In this document: positions 7,938 through 17,779 of the stretch, in pieces
Layout: each line of letters opens with the position of its first letter
Position numbering within the stretch: position 1 is the first letter of the stretch
Assembly: GCF_000720455.1 (NCBI RefSeq)
Contig: NZ_JOAK01000016.1
Coordinates: 310,001-374,000 of the forward strand
Direction: 5' to 3'
Length of the DNA stretch: 64,000 nucleotides
DNA from: Streptomyces virginiae
GTDB taxonomy: Bacteria > Actinomycetota > Actinomycetes > Streptomycetales > Streptomycetaceae
The notes under the pieces: model-generated
Databases searched by the model: none
Told to the model about the DNA's origin: nothing
Seen by the model: the letters and a program-made list of their open reading frames with translations, nothing else
Program-made: the position numbers and the translations under genes

Positions 7938-8256
7938 CGTCCGCGACCTCACCGGGGCCGGGCGGCCCCGTGAAGAGGGCGAGGAATCCCGCGACGCCGT
8001 GGCCGGCTTCGGCCGGATGGCGGAACGTCGTGCCGGGGGTGATCCGGTAGTGGTTGCGGCGCCCCTCGCGCACCCGTCGCAGGTACCCCGCCTCCTCCAG
8101 GTCCGCGACGATCGACTGGACCGTGCGCTCGGTGAGCACGCAGGTCGCGGCGACGTCCCGCAGGCGGGCCCCGGGGTCCCGGTGCAGGGTGACGAGCACC
8201 CGCGCGTGGCTGGTCAGGAACGTCCACGGCGGTCGGGGGCCCGCGGGTACACCCAT
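7858..8256 (-). CDS. Winged-helix transcriptional regulator (MarR-like)
   Basis: A 132-residue protein with one winged-helix domain at about residues 10-90 (LRDVAATCVLTERTVQSIV recognition region, then a GYLRR wing). Its HTH is closely related to the regulator at 44598-44975; both share WTFLT, HARV, LTERTVQ, GRRN and FRHPAEAG. The C-terminal 25 residues are Gly/Pro/Ser-rich and encoded opposite the end of the RsbW-like gene. It could bind DNA as a dimer, but the ligand and targets are unknown. The stop falls inside the neighbouring gene, so the real C-terminus might be longer than functionally needed. Confidence 0.8.
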   Translation of the reverse strand: MGVPAGPRPPWTFLTSHARVLVTLHRDPGARLRDVAATCVLTERTVQSIVADLEEAGYLRRVREGRRNHYRITPGTTFRHPAEAGHGVAGFLALFTGPPGPGEVADVSAGRARGSSSLPPRGGGSPRRSPAG

Positions 8257-8358
8257 GCGTCCACTATGCGCACCCTTTGCTCATCCGGCCTGTTCATCCG
8301 GTGTTCGGGACGCGCGCGGGCCTGACCCCGCGGGTCGTCCGGGGCGGCGGTGCGGGCG

Positions 8359-8625
8359 TCAGGTGACCGCCCGGGCCCGCAGCACGCGGGCGGGCTCCTG
8401 GCCCCCGCCCGTCGCCAGCACCCGGACCTCGCCGCCGCTGCTGATCTCCGCCCGGACGATGCCGGTGGCGTCCTCGTAGACGGGGTGCCCGCCCGGCCCC
8501 GCCGCGCTGGTGCGGGTCATCCGGACGACGTCCTCGCCGACCCCGTCCGCCGCCGCGAAGACGACCTCGTAGGCCTCCGAGTCCCCGTCCGGAGACCGGG
8601 CGCCCTCAGGTTGCACCGTATTCAT
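8359..8625 (-). CDS. Small conserved hypothetical protein
   Basis: An 88-residue soluble protein, starting at ATG 8625. It contains YEVVFAAADG, then GPGGHPVYEDATGIVRAEIS and EVRVLATGGG. It recalls a small Streptomyces-specific family of about 80-90 residues (possibly DUF6296), which I recognise only loosely. There is no signal peptide, membrane segment or catalytic motif. It is likely monocistronic. The 212 bases upstream (8626-8837) contain no gene. Confidence 0.6.
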   Translation of the reverse strand: MNTVQPEGARSPDGDSEAYEVVFAAADGVGEDVVRMTRTSAAGPGGHPVYEDATGIVRAEISSGGEVRVLATGGGQEPARVLRARAVT

Positions 8626-8837
8626 GGCCGACCCTCCTGCCGTGACGTCTGCCGTTCGCCGGCGGTGGCCGACTCCCCACCTGCCACGCTAAGCCCGGCC
8701 CGCCGCTCTGTCCTCACCGGCCGCCACCGCCGCACCGGTGCGGCGCCACTGGTCCTGGCGGGTGAACCACGGGCCGGGGAGCAGGCGGAACACCCGTGCC
8801 GGGCAGCGCGGGCCCGGCCTGATCGGCAAGACACGAC

Positions 8838-9407
8838 CTAGTCGCGGGTCCGCACCACGAACGCGACCGCGTCCACCGGTCCGCTGCGGCGGAAGTGCAG
8901 CACGAACGGCATGGCGTCGCCCACCTGGCGGCGGGTCCTGACCTTGATCGTCAGGTCCAGGGTGGTCGGCGTCATGACCAGGAAATCGCCCGCCGGGATG
9001 TTCGCGGAGGAGACCGTGCGCGTCGCTTCGCCGTCCTCACCGACCCGCTCGTGCCGGTTCAGCGTGATCTCGCCCGCGACCGGCGAGGTCACCCCCACCA
9101 ACTGGTCGTCGGAGTCGCCGGTGTTGGCGATCCGGAAGAAGGCCGTGGTGCGCTCCTTGCCCGCGGCGGGCAGGAGGACCCGGCCCACGCCGACGTCGAT
9201 CCGTGCCGGGCTGCCCGCGGCGCCCGCCTTGGTCCAGGCCGTCAGCCCCACCAGCATCGTGAGACAGGCCATCAGGGGCACCAGCGTGGCGAGCAGCCCC
9301 TCGCGCAGGCTCCGGCGGCTGGGCCTGCGGCTTTCCGCCACCGCCTTCACCATCCGGTTCACCGCCCGGCAGGCCGTCCGGATCGCAATGCGCAGGAGGT
9401 GCATCAA
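8838..9407 (-). CDS. PCuAC-like (DUF461) membrane-anchored protein
   Basis: A 189-residue protein: an Arg-rich cytoplasmic start, a single membrane segment (about 39-58), then an extracytoplasmic PCu(A)C-type cupredoxin-like domain (about 68-185) recognisable from FRIANTGDSDDQLVGV, LNRHE, IPAGDFLVM and VPFVLHF-type elements. In true PCu(A)C chaperones Cu(I) is bound by two His and two Met. Here only the first His is obvious; the Met cluster after HE and the HxM near the second strand pair are replaced (GEATRTV, TPTTLDL). It overlaps the upstream copper ATPase by 4 bases (ATGA), so it is translationally coupled and probably serves copper handling. Confidence 0.7.
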   Translation of the reverse strand: MMHLLRIAIRTACRAVNRMVKAVAESRRPSRRSLREGLLATLVPLMACLTMLVGLTAWTKAGAAGSPARIDVGVGRVLLPAAGKERTTAFFRIANTGDSDDQLVGVTSPVAGEITLNRHERVGEDGEATRTVSSANIPAGDFLVMTPTTLDLTIKVRTRRQVGDAMPFVLHFRRSGPVDAVAFVVRTRD

Positions 9408-11779
9408 CGGGGTGCCTTTCGTACGGGGGTGGCGGGGCGTTTCGGCGCGGGCTGCCAGGTGCGCAGGCGCAGGCTGTTGGCCACCACGAGGAGCGAGCTG
9501 GCGGACATCGCGGCGGCGGCGAGCATCGGGCTCAGCAGCCCCACGGCCGCCAGCGGCACGGTCACCGCGTTGTAGCCGAACGCCCAGACCAGGTTGAGCC
9601 GGATCGTCGCCAGGGTGCGGCGGGCGAGGCGGACCGAGTCGGCGACGGCCTCGATGTCACCCCGTACGAGGGTCACGTCCGCGGCCCCGATGGCGACGTC
9701 CGTGCCGCTGCCCATGGCGATCCCGAGATCCGCCTCCGCCAGGGCCGCGGCGTCGTTGACGCCGTCCCCGATCACCGCCACCCGGCGGCCTGCGCCGCGC
9801 AGTTCCCGGACCAGCGCCGCCTTGCCCTCCGGCGTGCAGTGGGCGTGCACCCGCGTGATGCCCAGCTCACGTGCGACGGCCCGCGCGGTGGCGTCCCGGT
9901 CGCCGGTGGCCAGGACCGGTTCAACGCCGAGCCGCCGCAGCCGGTCCACCGCCCGGTAGCTGCCCGAGCGCAGGACGTCGCCCAGCGCGATGAGCGCCTC
10001 GTCGAAGCCGTCCACCCGCACCAGGACCGGGGTGAGCGCGGCGGCCTCCGCCTCGGCCAGCGCGTGTGCCAGGGAGGCGGGCAGGCCCTCGCCGGGCGTG
10101 CGTACCTCCACCCGGCGGCCCTCCACGATCCCGGTGACGCCGCTGCCGGGGACGGCCAGGAAGCCGGTGACCGCCGGCAGCGGGCCCTCGGCCGCGACGC
10201 GCTGCGCGTACGCGACGACCGCACGGCCCAGCGGGTGCTCGGAGCCCTGCTCGACCGCCCCGGCCAGCCGGAGGGCCGCCTCGCGGCCGATCCCGCCGGC
10301 GGTCCCCGTGACCCGTACGACGGACATGTGGCCGGTGGTGAGGGTGCCGGTCTTGTCCAGGACGATCACGTCGACGTGCCTCAGGGCCTCCAGTGCCTGC
10401 GGCCCCCTGACCAGGATGCCGAGGCGGGCACCGCGGCCGGTGGCGGCCATGAGGGCGGTGGGGGTGGCCAGGCCCAGAGCGCACGGGCAGGCCACGACGA
10501 GGATCGCGACGGCCGCGGTGACGGCCGCCTGGGGGTCGGCGCCGGCGCCGAGCCAGAAACCGAGCACGGTGACGGCCAGGGAGAGCACGGCGGGGACGAA
10601 CACGCCCGCCACCTTGTCGGCCAGGCGCTGGGCCCGCGCCTTGCCCGCCTGGGCCTCCGTGACCAGGTGAGTGATCCGGGCCAGGCGGGTGTCGGCGCCG
10701 ACCGCGGTGGCCTGTACGAGGAGCAGCCCGCCCATGTTGACGGCGCCGCCCACCACCGCCCGGCCGGGACCCACCTCGACGGGATCGCTCTCCCCGGTGA
10801 TCAGCGACAGGTCCAGGGCAGAGCTGCCCGAGACCACGACGCCGTCGGTCGCGACCCGTTCCCCGGGCCGGACGACGAACCCCTGTCCCGGCACGAGCTC
10901 CTCTATGGGCATCCGGCGTTCCCGGCCGCCCTCGCTCACCGTCACGTCCTTGGCGGCCAGGCCGGCGAGGGAGCGCAGCGCCGCACCCGTGCCGCGCCGG
11001 GCCCGCGCCTCCAGGTGGCGGCCGGTGAGCACGAAGAGCGGGACGGCGACGGCCGCCTCCAGGTAGACGTGCGCGGTCTCCGTTCCGGCCGAGGGGAGGA
11101 GGCTGAACGGCATCCGCATGCCGGGGTCGCCCGCGCCGCCGAGGAACAGCGCGTAGAGGGACCATGCGAAGGACGCGAGGACGCCGAGCGAGACCAGGGT
11201 GTCCATGGTGGCCGCCGAGTGCCGCAGCCCGCGGGCCGCTCTGAGGTGGAACGGCAGGGCGCTCCAGACCGCCACCGGGGCGGCCAGTACGAGGCACAGC
11301 CACTGCCAGTTGCGGAACTGCAGGGCGGGAACCATCGACAGGACGAGGACCGGCAGGCAGAGCAGGGCGGTGATCAGCAGGCGTTCGCGGTCCTTGCGGG
11401 CTTCCTCCCGGGTCGGACCGGCGGGGTCGTCCGGGTCGTCGGGATCACCGGGGCCGGGCGGACCGGTCCGCCCCGTCGGACCGTCCGCAGTGGTGGGGCC
11501 GTCCGCGGCGGTCGCGGTCCCCGGTGCGGCCCGCGGCGCGGGCGGCGGCAACAACTCCGCCTGGTATCCCGCCCGTTCGACCGCCGCCAGGAGGTCTCCG
11601 GGCGGGACGTCAGCGGGGTGGTGCACGCGCGCCCGGCCCGTGGCCAGATTGACCGCGGCCGTCACCCCGTCGATGCGGGCCAGCCGCTTCTCGACCCGGT
11701 TCACGCAGGCCGCACAGGTCATGCCCCGGACGGCGAGGTCGGTGCTCACCCCGGCGACCGTGCTCCCCTCCGCCGTCAT
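9404..11779 (-). CDS. Copper-transporting P1B-type ATPase
   Basis: A 791-residue heavy-metal ATPase. It has one N-terminal HMA domain (GMTCAAC, Cys22 and Cys25), a Pro/Gly-rich linker (about 80-130), eight membrane segments, the intramembrane CPC (VACPCALGL, near 430), phosphorylated Asp in DKTGT (near 476), the SEHPLG ATP-binding His-Pro, and GDGVNDAAAL (near 670). YN in segment 7 and MSASS in segment 8 fit the Cu(I) subgroup (P1B-1). It should export cytoplasmic Cu(I). It is the middle gene of a three-gene operon, overlapping both neighbours by 4 bases. No CsoR-type regulator is present nearby. Confidence 0.93.
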   Translation of the reverse strand: MTAEGSTVAGVSTDLAVRGMTCAACVNRVEKRLARIDGVTAAVNLATGRARVHHPADVPPGDLLAAVERAGYQAELLPPPAPRAAPGTATAADGPTTADGPTGRTGPPGPGDPDDPDDPAGPTREEARKDRERLLITALLCLPVLVLSMVPALQFRNWQWLCLVLAAPVAVWSALPFHLRAARGLRHSAATMDTLVSLGVLASFAWSLYALFLGGAGDPGMRMPFSLLPSAGTETAHVYLEAAVAVPLFVLTGRHLEARARRGTGAALRSLAGLAAKDVTVSEGGRERRMPIEELVPGQGFVVRPGERVATDGVVVSGSSALDLSLITGESDPVEVGPGRAVVGGAVNMGGLLLVQATAVGADTRLARITHLVTEAQAGKARAQRLADKVAGVFVPAVLSLAVTVLGFWLGAGADPQAAVTAAVAILVVACPCALGLATPTALMAATGRGARLGILVRGPQALEALRHVDVIVLDKTGTLTTGHMSVVRVTGTAGGIGREAALRLAGAVEQGSEHPLGRAVVAYAQRVAAEGPLPAVTGFLAVPGSGVTGIVEGRRVEVRTPGEGLPASLAHALAEAEAAALTPVLVRVDGFDEALIALGDVLRSGSYRAVDRLRRLGVEPVLATGDRDATARAVARELGITRVHAHCTPEGKAALVRELRGAGRRVAVIGDGVNDAAALAEADLGIAMGSGTDVAIGAADVTLVRGDIEAVADSVRLARRTLATIRLNLVWAFGYNAVTVPLAAVGLLSPMLAAAAMSASSLLVVANSLRLRTWQPAPKRPATPVRKAPR

Positions 11780-12018
11780 CGGTCACCGCCGGTGTGACCG
11801 CCCATGTTCCCGCCGCCGGGACCGGACCGCTCCGGGGAACCGGCATCGCCCACGGTGCTCCGCATGCCGGGCGCCACCGGCCCGGCCGCGGAACCGACCC
11901 CGTAGGCGAGGGCGAACATCGCCAGGAGCAGCACCACGAAGCCGGTCAGCGCCGGGGGAGGGCCCCACCGCCCCGTGGCCGCGGGCGCCTGGACTGCGGA
12001 CTGCTGTTCATCGGCCAT
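11776..12018 (-). CDS. Small single-span membrane protein of the copper operon
   Basis: About 80 residues with one membrane helix (TGFVVLLLAMFALAYGVG) and a short Gly-rich tail containing PGMRS and NMGGHTGG, which could bind metal weakly. The ATG at 12018 is preferred because AGGGA sits 6 bases upstream; in-frame ATG 12024 and GTG 12048 are alternatives. The gene is first in the operon and overlaps the copper ATPase start by 4 bases. Small membrane proteins are often found before copper ATPases in actinobacteria, but no defined function is known to me. Confidence 0.65.
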   Translation of the reverse strand: MADEQQSAVQAPAATGRWGPPPALTGFVVLLLAMFALAYGVGSAAGPVAPGMRSTVGDAGSPERSGPGGGNMGGHTGGDR

Positions 12019-12123
12019 CGACATTCCCTGATCCGAGGATTCGCTCACGGAGCCACCGCCCCGCCAGTTCCGCGCAGGTGGTCGGATGCCGTCCCGGTCT
12101 GGTTCCCGCCGGTTTCCGGCCCG

Positions 12124-13536
12124 TCAGCCCTTCCCGGGGATCACGGGGTAGGGGATGAAGGTGCTGCTGTTCTCGTCGACGGCCAGGGCCCGGCCCAGCG
12201 GCGGGACCGCGCGCTGCGGGCAGTCGAGCCGTTCGCACAGCCGGCAGCCCATGCCGATGGGCGTGGCGGCCGAGACGTTGCCGAGGTCGAGGCCGTCGGA
12301 GTAGACCAGCCGGGAGGCGTGCCGGATCTCGCAGCCGAGGCCGATCGCGAAGGTCTTGCCGGGCTCGCCCCAGCCGCCGCGGTGACGGGTCACGGCGCGT
12401 GCGGTCCACAGGTACCGCTGCCCGTCGGGCATGGCGGCGACCTGGACGTGGATGCGGCCGGGCGCGACGAAGGCCTCGTAGACGTTCCAGAGCGGGCAGG
12501 TGCCGCCCGCGCGGGAGAAGTGGAATCCGGTGGCGGACTGCCGCTTCGACATGTTCCCGGCCCGGTCGACCCGCACGAAGGAGAAGGGCACCCCGCGCAG
12601 TCTGGGGCGTTGCAGGGTGCTGAGCCGGTGGCAGACGGTCTCGTAGCCGAGACCGAAGTGGTCGGTGAGCCGTTCGATGTCGTACCGGAACTCCTCGGCG
12701 GCCTGTTGGAAGGCGCCGTACGGGAGGATCAGCGCGGCCGCGAAGTAGTTCGCGATGCCGATCCGGGCCAGGCCGTGGGCGGGGGAGCCCTGCGCGAAGT
12801 CCTCGGCGGCCAGCCGGTCCAGGTCCGTCCCGTACTCCAGCAGGGCCAGCTGGGTGGCCATCCGGAACGCCTGCTGGCCCGGCCGCAGCCGGCCGGACAG
12901 GTGCAGGACCCGTGCCTGCGCGTCGAAGTGGTGGAGCCGCTCGGATCCGGCCGCCAGCCGGATCCCGTGCCGGTCGGCGAGCCGGTCCGCCAGCACGCGC
13001 AGCACGTCCCCGCGCCGGACGCCGATCTCCCGGGCGAGGCCCTCGGCGGCGAGGTCGGTGTCGTGCAGGTAGTTCTGCCGCCGGTAGAAGAACTCGCGGA
13101 TCTCCTCGTGGGGCGAGCGGGGTGCGGCGCCCCCGCCGCCGTCCCTGCCGTCCGCCGTGTCCGCGAGCCGCTCCGCGAGCAGTTGGCCGCGGCGGCCCAG
13201 GTCCAGCAGGACGGACGCGACGGCCGGCATCCGGTGGGCCAGCTCGGCCAGGTCGGAGGGGGACACCCGGGCCTCGGCGACCTCCCCGGCGAGGGCCTCG
13301 CGCAGGTCGGCCACCAGCCGGCTCGTGTCGCGCTCCGAGAAGAAGCCGGGGTCGACACCGAAGGCCTCGGTCAGCCGGAGCAGCACCGGGACGGTGAGCG
13401 GACGGGAGTCGTGCTCCATCTGGTTGAGGTAGCTGGGCGAGATGCCCAGGACCCTGGCCAGTTCGGCCTGGCTCATGCGCCGTTCCTCGCGCAGCCTCCG
13501 CAGGCGCGCCCCCGCATACGTCTTGCTCACCCGCAC
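12124..13536 (-). CDS. ramB: RamB/ScfR-type regulator of acetate/glyoxylate metabolism
   Basis: A 470-residue regulator. Residues 8-65 form an XRE helix-turn-helix ([21 protein letters not shown]). A middle region (about 170-290) corresponds to the ImmA/IrrE-like domain, and the C-terminal part (about 310-465) to the short-chain fatty-acyl regulator domain with Cys-rich [17 protein letters not shown]. This architecture is that of RamB, which controls aceA and aceB in Corynebacterium; some relatives sense acyl-CoA. It is divergent from isocitrate lyase with a 374-bp gap holding repeated candidate operators, so it very likely controls that operon and perhaps itself. The symbol is by analogy. 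Confidence 0.85.
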   Translation of the reverse strand: MRVSKTYAGARLRRLREERRMSQAELARVLGISPSYLNQMEHDSRPLTVPVLLRLTEAFGVDPGFFSERDTSRLVADLREALAGEVAEARVSPSDLAELAHRMPAVASVLLDLGRRGQLLAERLADTADGRDGGGGAAPRSPHEEIREFFYRRQNYLHDTDLAAEGLAREIGVRRGDVLRVLADRLADRHGIRLAAGSERLHHFDAQARVLHLSGRLRPGQQAFRMATQLALLEYGTDLDRLAAEDFAQGSPAHGLARIGIANYFAAALILPYGAFQQAAEEFRYDIERLTDHFGLGYETVCHRLSTLQRPRLRGVPFSFVRVDRAGNMSKRQSATGFHFSRAGGTCPLWNVYEAFVAPGRIHVQVAAMPDGQRYLWTARAVTRHRGGWGEPGKTFAIGLGCEIRHASRLVYSDGLDLGNVSAATPIGMGCRLCERLDCPQRAVPPLGRALAVDENSSTFIPYPVIPGKG

Positions 13537-13591
13537 TCCTCTCCCCGGCAGGGCCTCAGCGTACGCCGGTCACACCGTGGCCGGCCTTCGC

Positions 13592-13636
13592 AAGCTTGGC
13601 AAAAACGCCCCGGAAGATTCGCAGAACTTGGCAAAC
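13592..13636. promoter_or_regulatory. Two direct-repeat candidate RamB operators
   Basis: AAGCTTGGCAAAA (13592-13604) and GAACTTGGCAAAC (13624-13636) share the core CTTGGCAAA and are 32 bases apart, about three helical turns. The core resembles the corynebacterial RamB site with its TTTGCAAA element. They lie 56-100 bases upstream of the regulator start and about 275 bases before aceA, inside the divergent promoter region. Confidence 0.55.
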
Positions 13637-13648
13637 GGCACTCCTTGT

Positions 13649-13663
13649 TGGCACTCGGTGCCA
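13649..13663. promoter_or_regulatory. 15-bp palindrome in the ramB-aceA gap
   Basis: TGGCACTCGGTGCCA is perfectly symmetrical (6-base arms, TCG centre). It lies 12 bases from the second CTTGGCAAA element. It may be an operator for another regulator or an extension of the RamB region. The rest of the gap (13664-13910) contains no gene. Confidence 0.45.
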
Positions 13664-13910
13664 GTGCCAGAGTCGTCCTGCGGCCCGCCGGACCCCGGCG
13701 GCCGAGACGGACGGTCCGGGCGCGATTCACGCCCTGATGTCGGAGATCCCGGCGGTCCGAACCGGCGGCCCGGTGCCATTGCTCAGCTCCGTCCACGGTG
13801 GGGCCCGGCGGCCGCGACCCAGATTCAGGCACACGGTGCCAGGGCCTTGTCGTGCCCGACAACGGCATTGGCAACCCGAGCGACTCACACAGACGGAAAC
13901 GGTGACGGTC

Positions 13911-15200
<1,290 letters not shown>

Positions 15201-15232
15201 GGCGCCCCGCCCCACCCTCGTCAGGAGACCGC

Positions 15233-16825
15233 ATGACCACCATCGCCACCACGCACCGGGTCCGGGTCCTCGCGGCACCGGGCGACCGCCACGAGGAGAT
15301 CCTCACCCCGGAGGCGCTCGGCTTCGTCGGCCGCCTCGACGCGGCCTTCGCCCACCGCCGCGACGAGCTCCTCAAGGAGCGGCGCCGGCGACGGGACCGC
15401 CTCGTCTCGGGAACCCCGCTGGACTTCTCCATCGCCACGGCTGCCGTGCGTGCCGACCCCGACTGGCGGGTGGCGCCCCCGGCCCCCGGCCTCACCGACC
15501 GCCGCGTCGAGATCACCGGGCCGCCCGACCGGCGCATGACCGTCAACGCCCTCAACTCCGGCGCCCGCGTGTGGATGGCGGACTTCGAGGACGCCACCGC
15601 ACCCACCTGGGACAACATCGTCGGCGGCCAGCTCAGCCTGCTCGACGCCATCGAGCGGCGCATCGACTTCACCACGCCCGACGGCAGGGAGTACCGCCTC
15701 GGGGAGGACCTGGCGACCATCATGGTCCGCCCCCGGGGCTGGCACCTCCTCGAAGAGCACCTGGAGGTCGAGGGCCGGCCCGTCCCCGCCGCGCTGGTCG
15801 ACTTCGGCCTCTACTTCTTCCACTGCGCGCAGCGCCAGATCGACGCCGGCCACGGCCCGTACTTCTACCTCCCCAAGCTGGAGAACGCGCAGGAGGCCAG
15901 GCTCTGGAACGACATCTTCGTCCTCGCCCAGGAGCTCCTCGGTATCCCGCGCGGCACCGTGCGGGCCACCGTCCTGATCGAGACGATCACGGCGGCCTTC
16001 GAGATGGAGGAGATCCTCCACGCGCTCCGGGAACACAGTGCCGGCCTCAACGCCGGCCGCTGGGACTACCTGTTCAGCATCATCAAGACCTTCGGGCACC
16101 GCACCGACTTCCAGCTCCCCGACCGGGCCCAGGTCACCATGACCGCGCCGTTCATGCGCGCCTACACCGAGCTGCTGGTCCGCACGTGCCACCGGCGCGG
16201 CGCGCACGCCATCGGCGGCATGGCCGCCCAGGTGCCGTCCAAGGAGCCGGAGGCGGGCGCCGCCGCCCTCGCCACGGTCCGCCTGGACAAGGAACGCGAG
16301 GCCGAGGACGGTTTCGACGGCTCCTGGGTCGCCCACCCGGCCCTCGTCCCCGTCTGCCGGGAGGTCTTCGACGGCGTACTGCACGACCGGCCCCACCAGC
16401 TCGACCGGACCCGTGAGGACGTGCACGTCCGAGCCGCCGACCTGCTCTCCGTACGCCGCACCTGCGCGCCGCCCACGGCGGCCGGTGTCCGTGCCAACGT
16501 GGCCGTCTCGCTGCGCTACTTCGAGGCCTGGCTGCGCGGCCACGGAGCGGTGGCCCTGGGCGGCCTGATGGAGGACGCGGCCACCGCCGAGATCGCCCGG
16601 GTGCAGCTCTGGCAGTGGCTGCGCCACCGGAGGATCGACCGGGAGGACCTGCTCGTCGTGATCGACGAGGAATGCGCCGCGCTCACCGCGGAGCGTCCCT
16701 ACGCGCTCGTGGCACAGGCCGCTGCCGTACTGGAGCGGGCCGCGCTGGAGCGGGACCTCCCGGCCTTCTTCACGGCCGACGCCTACAGCCGCCACCTCGT
16801 GCGCCGTGCGCAGGTGCTGTCGTGA
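15233..16825 (+). CDS. aceB: Malate synthase A
   Basis: A 530-residue enzyme condensing glyoxylate with acetyl-CoA to malate, completing the shunt begun by aceA 32 bases upstream. The family signature EHSAGLNAGRWDYLFS lies near residue 265, and IETITAAFEMEEI and VDFGLYFFH are also typical of the AceB class. Mg ligands are expected in the IET and the DYLF segments. The start has AGGAG 5-9 bases upstream. The stop overlaps the GTG of the following dehydrogenase by 4 bases (GTGA), showing a single translationally coupled operon. Confidence 0.96.
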   Translation: MTTIATTHRVRVLAAPGDRHEEILTPEALGFVGRLDAAFAHRRDELLKERRRRRDRLVSGTPLDFSIATAAVRADPDWRVAPPAPGLTDRRVEITGPPDRRMTVNALNSGARVWMADFEDATAPTWDNIVGGQLSLLDAIERRIDFTTPDGREYRLGEDLATIMVRPRGWHLLEEHLEVEGRPVPAALVDFGLYFFHCAQRQIDAGHGPYFYLPKLENAQEARLWNDIFVLAQELLGIPRGTVRATVLIETITAAFEMEEILHALREHSAGLNAGRWDYLFSIIKTFGHRTDFQLPDRAQVTMTAPFMRAYTELLVRTCHRRGAHAIGGMAAQVPSKEPEAGAAALATVRLDKEREAEDGFDGSWVAHPALVPVCREVFDGVLHDRPHQLDRTREDVHVRAADLLSVRRTCAPPTAAGVRANVAVSLRYFEAWLRGHGAVALGGLMEDAATAEIARVQLWQWLRHRRIDREDLLVVIDEECAALTAERPYALVAQAAAVLERAALERDLPAFFTADAYSRHLVRRAQVLS

Positions 16826-17694
16826 GCGGCGCGATCCGCCGGGTCGGCGTGGTCGGAGGCGGACAGATGGGCGCCGGCATCGCCGAGGTCTGCGCCCGCG
16901 CCGGACTCGACACCGTCGTCTGCGAGGCCGGTGACGCCGCGGCACTGGCCGCCAGGGAACGGGTGGCCGTGTCCCTCGAACGGGCCGTCCAGCGCGGCAA
17001 GCTGGACCGGATCTCCGCCGAGGACGCCCTCGCCCGGCTGGTCTTCTCCGGCAGCCTCGACGACCTCGCCGACCGGCAGCTGGTCATCGAGGCCGTCACG
17101 GAGGACCCCGAGGTCAAGACGGAGACGTTCGCCGCCCTCGACAAGATCGTCGAGGATCCGGAGGCGATCCTCGCCACCAACACCTCCTCCCTGCCGGTCA
17201 TGCGTCTGGGCATGGCCACCGGCCGCGCCGACCGGGTGGTGGGACTGCACTTCTTCAACCCCGTCCCCGTCCTGCCCCTGGTGGAGGTCGTCTCCTCGCT
17301 CCACACCGCCCGAGGGACCGTCGAGGCGGTGGAGGCCTTCGCCCGCCGGGCGCTGGGCAAGACCGTCGTCCGTTCCACCGACCGGGCCGGCTTCGTCGTC
17401 AACGCCCTCCTGGTCCCGTACCTGCTCTCGGCGATCCGCATGGCCGAGTCCGGCTTCGCCACCGCGACCGACGTCGACGCGGGCATGGAACTGGGCTGCG
17501 CCCACCCGATGGGGCCGCTGAGGCTCGCCGACCTGATCGGTCTCGACACCGTCGCCGCCATCGCGCAATCCCTCTACGACGAGTTCAAGGAACCCCTCTA
17601 CGCCCCGCCCCCGCTGCTCCGGCGGATGGTGCAGGCGGGCCTGCTGGGCCGCAAGAGCGGACGCGGGTTCCACACGTACGACCAGGGCCGATGA
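16822..17694 (+). CDS. 3-hydroxybutyryl-CoA dehydrogenase
   Basis: A 290-residue NAD(P)-dependent 3-hydroxyacyl-CoA dehydrogenase. The GTG at 16822 overlaps the malate synthase stop. The N-terminal Rossmann fold has GVVGGGQMGAGIA (residues 8-20). The catalytic pair lies in GLHFFNPVPVLPLVEVV (His) and a downstream Glu, and the C-terminal dimerisation domain contains HPMGPLRLADLIGLD. The enzyme interconverts acetoacetyl-CoA and 3-hydroxybutyryl-CoA. Its link to aceA and aceB suggests entry of hydroxybutyrate/PHB-type carbon into the shunt. The same three-gene order occurs in Streptomyces coelicolor. Confidence 0.93.
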   Translation: MSGAIRRVGVVGGGQMGAGIAEVCARAGLDTVVCEAGDAAALAARERVAVSLERAVQRGKLDRISAEDALARLVFSGSLDDLADRQLVIEAVTEDPEVKTETFAALDKIVEDPEAILATNTSSLPVMRLGMATGRADRVVGLHFFNPVPVLPLVEVVSSLHTARGTVEAVEAFARRALGKTVVRSTDRAGFVVNALLVPYLLSAIRMAESGFATATDVDAGMELGCAHPMGPLRLADLIGLDTVAAIAQSLYDEFKEPLYAPPPLLRRMVQAGLLGRKSGRGFHTYDQGR

Positions 17695-17743
17695 GGGGCC
17701 CGGGTCCGCCGCCGGGCTGAGGGGCCCGGCGGTACGCGGTGAG

Positions 17744-17779
17744 CGGGGGTGCGGTGGAGTGGTGTCCGCCGCACCCCCG
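17744..17779. terminator. Bidirectional hairpin between convergent units
   Basis: CGGGGGTGCGG (17744-17754) pairs perfectly with CCGCACCCCCG (17769-17779) around a 14-base loop. It lies directly before the stop codon of cchA (minus strand) and 50 bases after the dehydrogenase (plus strand), so it can end both transcripts. Confidence 0.75.
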
